Assembly: GCA_036362985.1 (NCBI GenBank)
Contig: JAYGXS010000003.1
Span: 44,542,336 to 44,606,335 of the forward strand
DNA length: 64,000 nt
Origin: Ligula intestinalis
Lineage: Eukaryota > Platyhelminthes > Cestoda > Diphyllobothriidea > Diphyllobothriidae
Direction: 5' to 3'
The first letter of the stretch is position 1. Every line of letters starts with the position of its first letter. The position numbers were made by a program, and so were the translations under genes. Shown here piece after piece: positions 22,580 through 36,139 of this stretch. The notes beneath the pieces were generated by a model. The model was not told where the DNA came from, did not search any database, and saw nothing but the letters and a program-made list of their open reading frames with translations.

Positions 22580-25150
22580 ATTTGTCTAGGAATACATTCA
22601 CTATGAATACATATCGAACCTATTGCGATTCGAGCCTCTTATCTTCTGGTTCACTGAAACGTGCCTCAACGTGTTGGCACAGCGTTATGCAAAATTTCAC
22701 GGGTTAAATGATAGCTACTCAGGCTCAGTGCAAGCGTCTTGTCGTCGTCTTGAACAGAACGATCTTTGAGGACATCAAGGAGGATAGTCGGGTTTTTATC
22801 TTCTCTTTGTAGCCATCTATGATTATGAGGTCGAGGATGGATCGGAAGCTTTGGGTGAATAAGATGCTTGGAGCTCGCCTTTTCGCATGCATCAACCAGC
22901 CAATTTCTTTGGCCGATCACCAAATGTTTATGAACACCAATCACGTTCTTACTCGCGTACAGCTGCATTTTTCTGGTAACAAGTCAATTCCGGCAGCACT
23001 CGCTGGCTCCTCCAATGAAACTTCATAGTAAGATAGCGACTACGGCCAATGTATTTTCTGTTCTCCTCTGATATCGGGCGCTCTTTTCACCTGCGACTGT
23101 AGGATGGTTTGAGGTTTCCTCGATAAACATTCTGCGCAGCTCACTGTCAGCATTTCAACTGTAGAGGAAGAAAAATGCCCCAACTCCGCCTTGTTGTTAA
23201 GACCTTCAGCTCGAACCTAATGGTCACCTTCGGGACCTGTTTCTTCTTCCTGGAATTTGACTTCTGGCCGTTTACTTAGTTGTAAAGCGCTTCCAATACT
23301 TTTTTGGAACAGAAATGTATCCTCGCCACCGACCATAAGCCCTTCTCTTCCGTTCTTCAATGCAACCTCGACAACCTCAAGCCCCAGAAGATTTTTCAAC
23401 TTGACTTTATTTCTTAGTCTACAGCGGTTATCCTCCATACCGGCGCGTCACCAAATTAGGTAACTTGTGGGTTGTTCAGACCCTCCACTGTTTATCTTTG
23501 AAACTCTCTTGGAATTGGCCTCATAACAGTGGCTGTTGAGCAGCATTCCGTCAACTCTCTCGTGAATAGGAAGCTCTACAGTGCCACCTCTATGGTCTTC
23601 TCCTAATCAGTAGCAATGGCACCATTCTCTAAGACATCTACGTAGCCTTTCACTGTCTATTTATTCCGCATTTCCTTCGCCAAACGGCCCTCTCCACTAT
23701 AAACAACTAGTCTCACTCTGGTAGTAATCTACTGAGCATATTTTTACCACTTACTTATCTGAGCGAGCCCAAACATATGACGGCCAGACGTCGTGACCAT
23801 GTTGAATGTCCAGACGACGACGATGGTCACAACGTCGTTTAATCATTTTATTTCCATCTTTAACGTCCTCTCCACTATTCTGACATCCTTGCGGGCCAAT
23901 TTTGAGCTTTCTAATCTTTTAAGACTGCACACGAATCTGTAATCTGGCTGTAAATGACATATTTGAGTGGTTTAACATTAATTTAAGGTCTGTATATGTG
24001 CCACAGAGGTTCTGTTATATAAATTCTCTCCCAATCCTCTCGAAATACTGAAAAGAAACACACTACTTTGCAGCATTGTCCCTAAAACTTTTTGCAGACT
24101 CTCGATATTTTCATCACGGTCTTTTGTCTTGCATCCATATCTTCCTCGTTGTGGCAGAAGCGTCGTCTCCTATGAATCCGTGGAGCTACCGTACCCATCA
24201 GGCTACTGACGAAGAGGTTGTCAATGTGATACCGGATGCGTTGGGTATTCCCTTGTCCACTATCACGCCACCTTACATAGTCCCTGCATACTTGCCCTCT
24301 AGATCCTTATTTGGCTTTTCCGTGCATAATAATCATCAGATCTGTGGCAGTTCGTTCCCAAAATCATCGCCGCCACTTTGACCTGCAGCGAGAGCTCGAA
24401 GCCAATCACGCTGAAGCATTGACGGATAAGCTGCAGTTAGACGCAGATAGAGCAAAGGCACACAGGCGCTTGGGTCAAAGAAGCTCAACGGCAAAGACTT
24501 ACTGGGTTGACGGTACAGCTCGTGGCAACTACTTGCAAAGCCTCCTGTGCGCTCTGCTTGCTCTGACTTTCGGTTTTTTTAAATTTCATGTTGTCCATCA
24601 TTTGGAACTCACATCGATGCCCCATCTCGACGGATCCATTTTGTTGACTACCCTGTAAATAATACCTTCCGGTAGTTGCATCCGGTGTCGTTTTCACCGA
24701 CCGTCGGTGTGGCTGGGAAATAGTGCAGAGACTCTAACTTGCCATTGGCGCCTTTTTACGATGACTGCTGTTTTTTATGCTTGAGTCACTTATTTTGCAG
24801 ATTTTCTTCTGGACAGGTGTGGGCTCCTGCACTAGTATCTTATAGTGTAGATTACAACCTTATTTGTCTTACCTTCTCCCTCGCAATACTCGGGCAGTCT
24901 CTGGAGCAATTAGGCTAAGGGGCGAACATAAACAATCGACAAGAGAGAAATCGTGATGTGGAGGAACCATATGGTTATTTAGAACATCATCAAATCTTAC
25001 GGTCCCTATTTTGCGAAAGGTTTTGCGGAGGGGGTGACGTGCACCTTAACAGGCAACGCGGACTCATTGGACGCACTTTTCTACAATAGCTTGTCATGGA
25101 AGATTGTACGTCTAAACGACGCTACTGACCGTTCGGCTATCAGTGGCGAT
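22580..25150. other. No gene recognised
   Basis: Frames at 24076-24381 and 24311-24658 are the longest but show no family I know; 24500-24560 has weak similarity to 9690-9730 (GCAAAGCCTCCTGTGCGCTC against GCAGAGCCTCTTGTACGCTT), so old repeat DNA is likely. Confidence 0.45.
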
Positions 25151-25559
25151 AACGCCCAGCATGTGCTCCAGGGGATAGCTACGGTACCAGTGAGTTTCGG
25201 GTGGATTAGTTTGTAGTGATGCAGACTTGCGTCACACCTACCTCACTCACTCCTCCCAAATCCGCCATGTTCTGATGGCAAAATGATGCCAAAACAACTG
25301 ATGGCGGACTTGGACACATTGGCTAACGAAACTAAATAGTCCCTCGACGAGTGCTACATACGATCTTGTCCCTGCAGAATACACCGAACTTTCATCAACA
25401 GCGGCTCGGAGTTCGTGTGACGTATGGATCCTATTATGAAGAAGTCATTGAGTCTGACTCTCTGTCCTCCAGTCAGTCGCTTCACGTGACGTCAGCAAGG
25501 ACGCATCCTTGTTGCCTTCAATCATTTCGGTAGACGAAAGACATTGCTGGTCAGTTGAA

Positions 25560-26175
25560 GGTTGTGTTTCATGCATGCCTGTAGGAGGAGGAGGAAGATC
25601 CACCTCAGGTGACCGATCAGCTAGGTGGTGGGGGAGAGAGTGAGGTCAACCCTCGACGCATTTCTTTCCTCACTATAAACAATCTGATGCACTTGAAGCT
25701 ATCATAGTGCGATAAACGCCGCGGTTTGAAGGGTTGCCAACTGATGGGCTAACTCGAACCGCACAGTCAGCCCACTATGTGCCTTTTTTGTGGAGTGGCT
25801 GACTGGCGGACTGAGGGTCAGGTTGCAATAGCTCCTTCTTAATTTGGCCTTTATGGCACTCCCGCGCACGCGGGAGCCTATCTAGCAAAGCATGTTGTTG
25901 GGATGCGTATTGGGGTGTTGGTCGCGCCAGCTGCCTGCGCCCTTTCCCATCTCCGTTCTTTTCAAATTTGCCTTGACAATGGATCCCAGTGTGAGAAAAG
26001 TGACCGAGTGAGGTAGATTTTCCGCAAATCTACTTTCACCATAATCCCGTGGGAGTCACCATGTTGCTTCAGCCTGCTGAGTCTCGTGGTGGACATCGTC
26101 AAGAGCAACGCTCGAACTGTCAGGAGGAGGAAGAAGAAAATGAGTACTCCATGGCTGTTACAACTACGGATCCCG
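25560..26175 (+). repeat. Dispersed repeat R1, best plus-strand copy
   Basis: The unit starts near GGGGGAGAGAGTGAGGTCAA, continues with ACGCATTTCTTTCCTCACTA, ATCATAGTGCGATAAACGCC, GACTGGCGGACTGAGGGTCA, TTCTTAATTTGGCCTTTATG, GCGCCAGCTGCCTGCGCCCT and ends about GACATCGTCAAGAGCAACGC. It serves as the reference for the family here. Confidence 0.55.
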
Positions 26176-26179
26176 TGCC

Positions 26180-28760
26180 GACCGCGTAATTCCTTCAAGG
26201 TAGCAGGATCTGTGCTAAAACGCGTATTGAAGTCACCGGGAACAACCGGTGTGTCGGCGTAGTTGATAGAAGGACCTACAGTTCGTTGTAGAACTTGTTC
26301 ATCACATCATCGGAGCGCGTCAATGGGAGGGAGCGTACTTATCGAGGTTGATGATGATGCGGCGATTCACTCCTGCGGTCGTCCGCGCGGCTGCTTACGT
26401 ATGCCGCCTTCCGTCCACCCAGCACGCCTAGTAAGCACTGTTGACGTGCGTAACTCAGTCATCGGCTAACCGACACCATCAGGCCGAGCGATAGTTTTGT
26501 CCTCGTTGATTGGCCGCAACCGCACAAAGTTCAAGCGCATGCACTTTGGGTCCGGCCAGAGGGCAAGCAGTGCTACCTCTAAATGGGCCATATATTCCTC
26601 CTAGGCGGCTGATGCATTTCACTATCGGTCACAATATTTGCTAAGTGTGAAGACTATTAACATTGACCTAGGCTGCCTACAGAATTCAAGATCGCCATCT
26701 CCGGTGGACTTCATTTATTGGAGAGTTGGGAGGAATTTTTAGGATAACTTTGCAGACTACAGAGTGTTAAGATATCCGGTAGCTTGACCATCTTATCCGT
26801 CGAAGTCCGTCGTATGCTCCACAGCATGGTGGCGCAGGTACGGTGAATTGCGTGAAATAGGGTCTAGTGAGAGAAGACTTGCGTTGCATCTACTGTACTC
26901 TCTCCTACCCTTAATGGCCCCGGTATCATGATCTAATCAAAAATCCCGGAGACGGGAAAGGACGCAGGTGGTGAGCAGTGTCAAGGTTGCTCCTAGGCGT
27001 ACTGGCACAACCGGGTTGCATCCCATGGAGTGAGATTGAATTGGAAAATAATAAAGGGAAATCATCGCAGTTTGACACTCAGTCCGCCAGTCGTCCACTC
27101 TTAATAAACACGCACAGGGCTGAATGCGAGTTTTGAGTTATCCCGTTGGTTGGCACTTTTCAACCTACTGAAAAGAAGGACAGCTCTCAATTCAACACAA
27201 TCTCACCAAATGTGATGTAGACATCGGTATACTTAGCGCAATCAGGTTTCGCCAACAAGGATGACAAAACAAATTAGGAGCAAGTTACACCTTCTTTTGG
27301 GGCTACAATCTAAATAAGTAAGGTCTCGATGCTACGGTCTCCTTCAGCATTGGACATGACCATATCAGGGACCCATCCTACGTCTCGCTTGGGCTTGTGG
27401 TCAAAGGTTCTAGCATTATCAAACTCCAGTACTCTGAAGAAACAATCCAACGAGTAGCTGCACCCCTTTCTTGTGGTTTTGTGGAGAATTTTGCTCTCGC
27501 TAACTTGCATTAAGCCCAGACCACGCTGTCTGTGAGTGCTTGTTCCTCGCGAACTAGATGGGCGCAAAATAAGACGTTCTTCCGAAAATCCCCACAGAAC
27601 ACAGTCTGCTACCTTTTAACCGTAAAAAGACAACGTGGGTGCATCCCTGCTCACTTCAGTGAAAATATAATCGCCACTAACTTATGAATCGTTTAAAATG
27701 GGAGTAGTGCCAATGGGAGTTTTGAATAATGAGGCCTCAGAATGAAAACAAGCAGTGAAATATACGCAAGAAAACATAAAAATAGGTAAACTTTCGCTCA
27801 CTTAACTACTGTGAATGTACACAAAGCAAGAAATAAAGCGATGCTGAAACATGAATAAAAAGTAACTCGCAGAGTTAAATCCACTCATGAGACCTGAATA
27901 ACGTGACCAAATCTGTAGTAAACTACCAAGTCCAATTTTGTCAAGACTGTTGCAGGACCTCCCAGCCATCATGTACATAGCAACAAAGTTGGGAGTGACT
28001 TAGTAAAATAGACAAAAGGCAACAAAAACCAAAATGAATCAACTTTGTGTATGTGGTTACATGAACGTAGTAGTTAACGCGCATATATTTAGTGCCCATA
28101 GCTCTGAACTAATAAACCACATTAGGCCAGGCTATGTATTTAAAACCCAGGGGCCTAAAATAACGTATCTTTAACCAGAGGACTTCTGACCCATCAGTCC
28201 ACGATCATTCAATTTTGAAAGCCACATTCACTGTGAGTTGGACAGAATTAAAGGTACTACGATCAGGTGACTTCGGATTATGTTTAGTTGCATGCAAACC
28301 GACTTGCAGTTGGCATATGCGTATGTCAAAACGCTTTAAAAAAGTTTCAGAAGATGGTGGAACAATCACATGAGTACATATTCAGCCCATTAGGTGATGC
28401 ATCAAAGTAGAAAAACTAAAGCCATTTGAAGATACCGAGCATATAAGACAATAAGGCATTAAAGGCATTTTATGATCGTGAAAAGGGGGTAAGAAGTTAC
28501 TCGCAACTTGCCTAAATGTGTATCCTCTGCTTCAACCCATACACATTTCAGCTGATTTTGTTCTCATAGTTTTGTATTGACTCTGCGCAGCCTATCGGTG
28601 TGCTGGTTTTATTTGAAGAAGATCAATACCATCACTCGCCCGGGAAGAAATGATGAAAAGTTGAGACTCCCTATCGATGCCAGTTGCCTCGGAGGCTGCA
28701 GGAGACGCGAAATAAATGCACAAAAGGGCGATGGTAAGCATTACTTACATGACCATCTAA
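26180..28760. other. No gene recognised
   Basis: Frames are under 90 codons and unremarkable. No structural repeat was noticed. Confidence 0.5.
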
Positions 28761-28764
28761 ACAG

Positions 28765-28975
28765 AACATGGCACTAGGAACGTCCCGTCCAAGTAATGCA
28801 GGTGGCTCTGTGCACAATTCCAGAAAGTGTAAATATCCATTGTCCTATCCCTAACACTAGTCCTAACATAAACTCAGATTTGAGCGTAATCCTACCCTAA
28901 ACCCCGACCCTCTAGCAAACACTGATCTTAAACTTGAACCTAAACCTAGTCCTAGCCTTGAACCTTCCTGTAATT
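28765..28975 (+). repeat. Dispersed repeat R3 with degenerate CCCTAA-like tail
   Basis: CCAAGTAATGCAGGTGGCTC and CAATTCCAGAAAGTGTAAAT lead into a run of CCCTAA/CCTAAC variants (28853-28960). The same order, reversed, is found at 46.3-46.45 kb. The tail is telomere-like in composition but too irregular to be telomere. Confidence 0.5.
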
Positions 28976-29039
28976 TCCCATGATTCTGGCGCAAACATAC
29001 GTGTACTACAATTAGCGACTGTTCTCATGTCGTGCTTAG

Positions 29040-29175
29040 GGGGTCATATAAGTAATCCTTACCAAGACTTGTGTTAGCAATAGTTTTAGAGGTAGGATGC
29101 GGGACTATTAATCCTTCCTGGAAGTATGCACGGGGCTACCTTTGTTATTTAGGCGGGGTGTTCCTATTCCCATGA
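29040..29175 (-). repeat. Dispersed repeat R3, inverted to its neighbour
   Basis: CTTCCTGGAAGTATGCACGG and GGCTACCTTTGTTATTTAGG, then CGGGGTGTTCCTATTCCCAT, are shared with 46390-46445 and, reversed, with 28.77 kb. Confidence 0.45.
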
Positions 29176-29179
29176 CCGG

Positions 29180-32100
29180 TTTAGGGGCCATATAAGTAAT
29201 GCCCACCGGAGAGCACTTGACACAATTTTCCAAACGGAACTCACTACTGATCAACTTCAGTATTCGCCATCCCTAACGAGGAAGATGAGGGTAATACGAC
29301 AGGTGTCCAGTAGATAAGCACGGAGACTTACTTAATTCCAACAGAAATCGGCATATATACCAAGTAAGATACTTCGGATGGAGTAACTTCGCTGTCTCGG
29401 ATGACGTGAAAACAAGGCGAGACTAAGAGTGACAGAACCTATGCCTCTAGCCATAAGACCCCCTTTCCGTGCTGCTGGTCATTCCTTCGTCTGCATTTTC
29501 CTCGAACACATGACTAGACCTGGAACAGACAGTTCTTCTAGAGGGTCATTGTGGATTTTAGAGACATCGCGAAACAACTGATATGGTAGTCGAACCCTCA
29601 CGAGCGACAGTTTTTCGCCTAAAAAACACAAACGACATTCCATTTTGAATTACGAGCCAGCCTTAGGAGTTTTTTCACTGTCTGCTCTTCTTCCTCAGTT
29701 ACACTGCTGGCTCGTGTAAACTGAGTGTGAGTTTATTACTTGAAACAAGCGAGTAGTCGTCTGAAATTGTGTCAACGACTTCTTTGGAATGTTCGGCTAA
29801 GCCGATGCATTTCTTAAATCCTAGGCACCAAGAGGGAGTTCAAAGGCGTTTGCCTATATTTCCTTTAATAAATTTGACTTGACTTGACCAAAGAAAAAAT
29901 CGAATATTGTGAGAAGTAGCCCCTTAAACCAGCCTAATAGGCATCGACACACGCATAGACCCTGGAATTTGAGGTAAACATTGGAAGTAATTATGAATTT
30001 TTGAGACTCAAGAAGACCAAGCCAGACGAGGTCATGATGATGTGCATCAGGGGCAACGCATAAACTGCGGGCTGTAGAAACGATGGGGACTCACCGAACG
30101 TCCATTGAATACACGCCGTCATTGAAGCCCTCATGGTAAGGAGAGACTATGTCTTTGCAGAATATTGAGTATCGAATATCACAACGGAAGCTGATACGCA
30201 ACGAGCTCTAGTGGAGCCAAGTGCAAACAAAGTATCAATACATTGAAAGCGACTGTAGTGCGTTAACGGGCATAAGCAATTATAAAATCCCCTTAGCCTA
30301 TCCCACCTTTTCACGTGCTTTCAATGGCTTCCTTCGCCTAGTTAGACATATGCCGTTATATGACAATTAGGGCATTGCCGGCACTCCAGTTACAGCCTAT
30401 ATAAGGAAATTGGTAGTCCCCGATCGACGTGCCTTCTTCTTCTCTACCTATATACACCTGAGATGCGAACATTCACCTTACTTCGGGAATAACGAACTAT
30501 CTGGCGTTTAGGTGTTCTTGCTATCCAATAAGCGGTACACTGGCACACAGTGACCTCAATTATGCCGCCATCATAGTGAAATAAGACCGGACTCCTGCCC
30601 CTTGTTCTTATTTTTTGGTCTGTGGCCTAGTCTTCGGTCGTCGGGGTGGGCTTGCTGTGGGATTTTAGGTGGTAATGACAATAGTGGCAGCTGTGGCTGT
30701 GGCCTTTGTGGCAATAATAATAGTTTGTGTGGTGGTGGTGCTGTTGCTGCTGCTGCTACTACTACTGATTATTATGATGACGATGATGAGTGGGGTGGTG
30801 GAAGTGGGAGGAAGGGCAGTCAAATTGGCTCCGGTCTTTGTCTCTATGGTCAACTAAGACGTGCATATATTGCTTATAAAGTGAGGAGTATGTAAGGAGA
30901 TTAGATGAGTTCACATCTTCTAACACATCGATCGTAAGCAACGGTAACTAGACGGAAGACTCGAATATTTTAGCGGCCTTCTCTCGAAATTTTTCAGAAG
31001 ACAGCGGCAGTCGTGGAATCTTGGATTGATTTTTATTGTAAACTTTTGAAATTTAACTGTTGCGAAAGTCTAACTAAAATACACAAAAGTAAAAAGCGAG
31101 GGGTTGAACAGGTGGGAGTTTATCGTTGATCTAAAAGTCGAACTATGAGAAACCATTTGCTCCAGGAGGCACTGTATAAATGAGTATTTGGGTCAATTGG
31201 AAGGCATATATTCAAAAAGCTGTAGCGAGGAGAATAAATGGACTATTTCTGACTGATTCTTGGTTACAGGCTGATCATACGTTCAACTTAGGCCGGGAAG
31301 ACTTTAAAATTAATCCAGATGCAACTACCAGGCGAGCTTAACTGCTCTGTCCACTGAATCCCGAACCGCGTCATTCAAACTTTCCAGGACTACTTCCCAA
31401 GAATTCCTATTTAGCCCCTGTTTTTTCTTCAAGAAGGGGTTTTACTGTGGGTCTCCATTTCCATTTTCTCCTCGACGACTTCTCAGCTGGGAAGCTTCGT
31501 TTCCTCCCACTGTTACTTGACTGGGATGGGGCGAGGGGATGGGCTCTGTACAATTATTTTAAAATATCAGACTCCTATGGTGACCTAAGGAGTGGGAGTC
31601 CGTTCAAGTACAGGATGCTGGTCTAAGTAACAAACAGAAGACATATGCATGAATGCGGTCTTCTCTAGAGGGATTCAATGATCCTTTTGCCCATCTTAAG
31701 TTAAAAACTTATTTTCGACAGTAGTTAAGCGCCGGTCTGAGGCTTCGTTGCGTGAAATAGAGCTAATTAATGGCCTAAACGTAATTTAAGTGTAGCTAGC
31801 CTACTGCCATTACAATTTTCATCTGAATCCCGTAGTTCCATTCAAGCTTACATTTTTATATTACATGGAAGTTTCTGGCGATAACATAAAATGTATTTTT
31901 AAGGACGCATCACCAGTAAAAATTCGACACGTATAAACCATGATAATTGTCTTAGAATGGAATCAAACATTCCGAATTCGGATGCTATATCAGATTCTTA
32001 TTTCTTCGGAACCAAGTCTGATCCAAATATAGGCTACATTGAGCTCAACACGAAATCCAGTATCGTAGATAATAACAGTGGCCCATCGCATACAGAAAAC

Positions 32101-33880
32101 AAAACGTCCATAGAACTCTATGGAAGTTATGCTAATGACTCCCGTGTAACTTAGTGCTTTATTGAGTATACTTATGCGTAAATTTCAATTCCTACAAACT
32201 CATTTCTCACAATGACAGCTGTTACCAGCACAAACCGAGGAACGTTGAATCACCATTCTGACTTATTTGTCGATTCAGGCAACGACTCCTGAAAGAGACA
32301 CCACCGCTCTGGTTTATTTGCTGACTGGAACCCGGAAACTCAGCTCGTATGTAGGCCTCCACTCTAGAACCATCACAGAATGTCGATTATGGGGGTACAG
32401 AAAGCTGTCGATGACAGAGAAGCCGAAAAAGATTGCCCAAGTCTCCTTTCATCTTGGTCGTATCACCTGCATACTTATCGCTTGTCCGCATGCGACCACG
32501 CACGAGGGCTCTAGACTGGGACACCAATGCAACAGAATGTTCTGAGACATAATGAATAACATCACAATTAGCCATGTGGCAGGTTCACGGGTACGCGGAC
32601 ACACAGGACATTAAAAACCAGGGCGGATGTGCCCTGTAACTTGTCCGTGTAGGCCAATCTACGAAAGAATGTTCTTCTTTCGTCTTGCAACCAGGCCAGC
32701 TGAGTGAATGTCACGCTCGCTGAGCAAACCCAGACACTCAAGCAACTAGAACAGGCGTCAAGAGCGTCCTAACCCGAACCTGTGCTGACGTCAATACATT
32801 AGCACAATGGGTGCGAAAGTCGATAGTTTGTGGGCAGCATAGAGCGCACTCGCGACCTCTGCTGGCGCGTTCAAGACATGGCGTCATAAATGCTGCCCAG
32901 CTTGGGCATCCAAGTCATGCGACATAATGGCGGACCAGTCTAGGCGGTTCCTTGCATGTTTGGACTTATATTGGAGCTCCAGTGCAGTTTTAACGCCAAG
33001 TAAACGCGAAAGACGACTCTGAGATTTTCCGAAGCTGGAAATGCCTGGTTTAGTTTGCTGCAGCTGGGCAAGTCATTGAAAAAAAAGATCTCAAGGCCGA
33101 AAGCAGTGGGGTTGGCCTATTACAGCAAGACAAACGGCAACAGTAGCTTATGTAGCCCCACTCAGTAATCCCTACAACCTGCATGTTTGCCTACGAAACG
33201 GTGGTTATCGGGTCTTATGGGTGGAGAATTAGGACATGCAGTGGAATGTACTTTAATAAGTGTAAAATGCATTTTTATTTTACTGCATTAAGAAGTGTTT
33301 GTGAATTATATCTGTAGATTTTCCTAATCTGTATTATCATTTAACTTATTGCGGAAAAACCCGATTATCAAATTGCAGGCTTCTTGAATTTCCCGAAAAA
33401 TTGAAATGGTGGTTAGGAGGTCGTCTACTTTAACTTACCTGTGGTCCAACTTACCGTTCTGGAGTTAGATTAGTATAGTCCGTGGCGCAAAGTACCGCGC
33501 ACACCTTCAATTTACATGCGGAACAACCTGCTCCCAGCGGCCGCGGGAAGAACTTCGACTTCATCTTTTCACAACGGGGATAGAGGCATCTCTGTTGACA
33601 AGAGGAAGGTCAGATTTCGGTTAAGTCAGTCTCATTGCTTGCGATGAACGTTTTAGCTAGCACGTATTACTGACAGAGAAAAGGGACGGTTAAAAAGAGG
33701 AAATGCATTCGCTGGAACGAGAATTCAATTTGCATAATGTTTCGGTTTTTGTCTAGGACTCGTAATCAAAGACAGTCGTAGATAGGATCGATGGACACAG
33801 AGGAGGGGCAGTTTCAAGACGTGCTTCGCGCCCAACGGGCCAATCTACGAGTAGGTGCATTTTACGCTAATCGATTTGCC
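29180..33880. other. No gene recognised
   Basis: Apart from the trinucleotide tract at 30.67-30.79 kb, the sequence shows only short frames and AT-rich patches. Old degraded repeats may be present but none could be assigned. Confidence 0.5.
30665..30790. repeat. Trinucleotide-rich low-complexity tract
   Basis: Interleaved GTG, GCT, CTA and GAT units give open frames on both strands rich in Val/Leu/Ile or Thr/Ser. I read these as compositional, not coding. Confidence 0.8.
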
Positions 33881-33889
33881 GATTTCCAA

Positions 33890-34290
33890 ACAAATATCTG
33901 GGTTGGTCCGACCAACGATGTGGACACAGTGACTGTAACTTGCACATGAATTAGTTTATAGTAAGACAGACTTACGCGACATCGATCACTCTCTTTCTTC
34001 CCTAACACGCTAGTTTCCTATTTCAAGAGTGTGAACTTTAACTGAAGTGAGTCTGGGCGGATTGGCTGCCAAGGCCAAACAGCCCGTCTACGCATGCCAC
34101 ACACGATCTGGTTCCCAATACATGTATCAAAATTCTGTGAAGGCAACTCATGCCTCACATACGAGAAGGTAATATAAAACTTCATTGAGAAGGAGCCGTT
34201 GAGTCCTGAAGAGGACGGAGTTATCCCGTCCGTTAGCCAACTTCCACACCACGATTTTAAGAGCATCGCGATAGTTTCAGGCACATCAAA
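33890..34290 (-). repeat. Dispersed repeat R1-related copy
   Basis: GTGACTGTAACTTGCACATG, TCACTCTCTTTCTTCCCTAA and GCATGCCACACACGATCTGG recur at 18.66-18.76 kb and around 63.07 kb (GCGTGCCACACACGATCTGG), and the GAGAAGGAGCCGTTGAGTCC block matches reverse R1. The unit is diverged and its borders are unclear. Confidence 0.4.
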
Positions 34291-34729
34291 TTTATCTTAG
34301 TGTGAAATTTGTTGATTTACCACGAGGCTCCATTCCTTCAGTGTCGACCTCACTTTCTGTCCCAGTTGGCTGGGCCAGTCTGTCAACCAACTGGGTTCGG
34401 CGCACTGACTGACGCGACGTGAAGGTATACGCCCAAGCGTGCTACCATGTCCTATCGTGGCATGTGCGCATCCTGACTAACACCCACTATGGGCCAACCT
34501 GACCCCCCCACTTGGCCCAATGCACCCACAACGCAGTCCGTTTTTGGGGCTATCCGTCAGCTACCATTCAATCCGCCATAAATTCGGTTTCTTCAAGCCC
34601 CTACATTTGCGTTGTGACGCATTCTTCAGTTGGCCAGAAGACAATGATTGCAAATCACTGTAACTTCGACGGTTGCCCACACGACTTAGTCAATCGGTAA
34701 ATGCAAAGACTGAGGGAGAGACCAACCCC

Positions 34730-35110
34730 TAATGAACGTGAATTTTTGGCAAGAAACCTTCGGAAGGTGTCAGCCGTCTTCTCACACCACCTGTATTTGG
34801 GGTTGCGTGCAGACCAGAGGCAGCCATCGGGCACCAAAGAATGAAGAAAAAATACACTGCCATGGTAGGAAAGGTCTGGAGTCGTTTACCGGACCTGATG
34901 CGAATTCAAGCAAAGAAACTACATGGGGAACCTGGGAGATTGCTCCGGAGGTAGGAGAAGCGGAAAGAAATGACGTCGACGCTGCTTCACAGTCCTCTCC
35001 ACCGGAACTTACTATATATTAAAGTTCAGTGGGCCTGAAATTCTGACGAATAGGTGACAATCGCGTGAGTCGCAAGTTGTTTGAGTCATGGTCCCGGGAC
35101 CACCGTTTAA
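34730..35110 (+). pseudogene. PLE lineage A GIY-YIG endonuclease remnant
   Basis: DNA from CTTCGGAAGGTGTCAGCCGT onward tracks the lineage A endonuclease: GGGGTTGCGTGCAGACCAGA, CACTGCCATGGTAGGAAAGG, CTGGAGTCGTTTACCGGACC, then AAGCAAAGAAACTACATGGG and, near the end, GACAATCGCGTGAGTCGCAA with TTGTTTGAGTCATG before the UTR-like GGTCCCGGGACC. The translation alternates between frames because of several small indels, so it is an old copy. Confidence 0.65.
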
Positions 35111-35329
35111 AAACAAAAGCGATGACCCCCTCTGCACTCTACGCTAAAATTTCGTCTCGGCAGATGATTAGTCACGCAGAGTGCGCGCGTGTGAACACTG
35201 GTCCGAGCAGCGACTTCGGTGAGTCAAACGTACAAAGCAATTATCACGCCAATAATCCAAAACTGGCAATGAGACTGCAGCAATTAGCTACTTGGATGCA
35301 GACGAAGCGACGACGTTCCGAGCCTCGGA

Positions 35330-35715
35330 TACGATTAGGGCCACCATGGGCACCACAACATAGTGGCGCAGGGACGACGACTTACGCGTCAATTATATTA
35401 TATTTAGAGTGGACCTGCGTTACACCTGTCGCACCGTCTCCCTTTGCACCCCATCCTTCCCCCCTGGGCCCGGTGTCATGACCCAGTTGAGAAAATCGAA
35501 GGTGGGAAAAGATGCAGGTGACTGGCGCAGCCGCAATCGCGGCCGCCCCCTATGTATGCCACTACACCTGGCTCGGATCCCATGGGGTGAAAGTTTCATA
35601 TAGGCCACACTAAGAAGGAACTATAGTGGCCTGACTCCTGGTCCCCCAGCCACCCACTCGCATAAACACACTGAGCTGACTGCGCGGCCTGAGTTCGGTC
35701 GTCAGGAAGGCAGGG
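35330..35715 (-). repeat. Dispersed repeat R1, partial
   Basis: In top-strand order CCCGGTGTCATGACCCAGTT, GCAGGTGACTGGCGCAGCCG, GGCTCGGATCCCATGGGGTG, CACTAAGAAGGAACTATAGT and GGCCTGACTCCTGGTCCCCC are the reverse of the R1 order. Confidence 0.5.
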
Positions 35716-36139
35716 AGAATGGTACCGTGATCGAAGGCAGGGGACATTGGCAATATAATAACCGATGGCAGGAGCCTTTGTCGTCGTGACTGCCATGGGG
35801 TTTGAGAGAGGGACACAACAGGGGTGGCCGTGGATATAGAAGTTCATATTGCTGGGTTGCTGCTGCGTCCAAAGGAGTCCGCTGAGGTCGATGTGCTCGC
35901 AGAAGCGTGGGCATGCTGAATGTGTTGGACATCGGTGCCCTATCTTGACTCAGTTCTTTTTGTTTCTATCGTGACATGGGACAATGGAGGGCTAAAAAAG
36001 TGTGAATGCGGTAGATGCAACACAAGTCCACTATTACTTAAAACTAATTTCCGTGCAAGGCACAATACTTGCTTTCAGCCTGCTGTGAGGCACGCGGTGG
36101 AACTCGACGTTTTCAGGTGTTGATATTGTAGACCTGAGA

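Noticed and set aside
24076..24658. Two overlapping plus-strand frames near 24.1-24.7 kb with a charged helix-like stretch
   Set aside because: No family recognised, the frames overlap each other, and there is weak similarity to intergenic DNA at 9.7 kb, so old repeat DNA is likelier.
28853..28960. Internal telomere array
   Set aside because: The CCCTAA-like units are too irregular and short, and the same run is attached to a dispersed repeat elsewhere.
30602..30895. Gly/Asp/Val-rich frames around 30.6-30.9 kb
   Set aside because: Trinucleotide repeats keep three frames open at once; no initiation or splice context of note.
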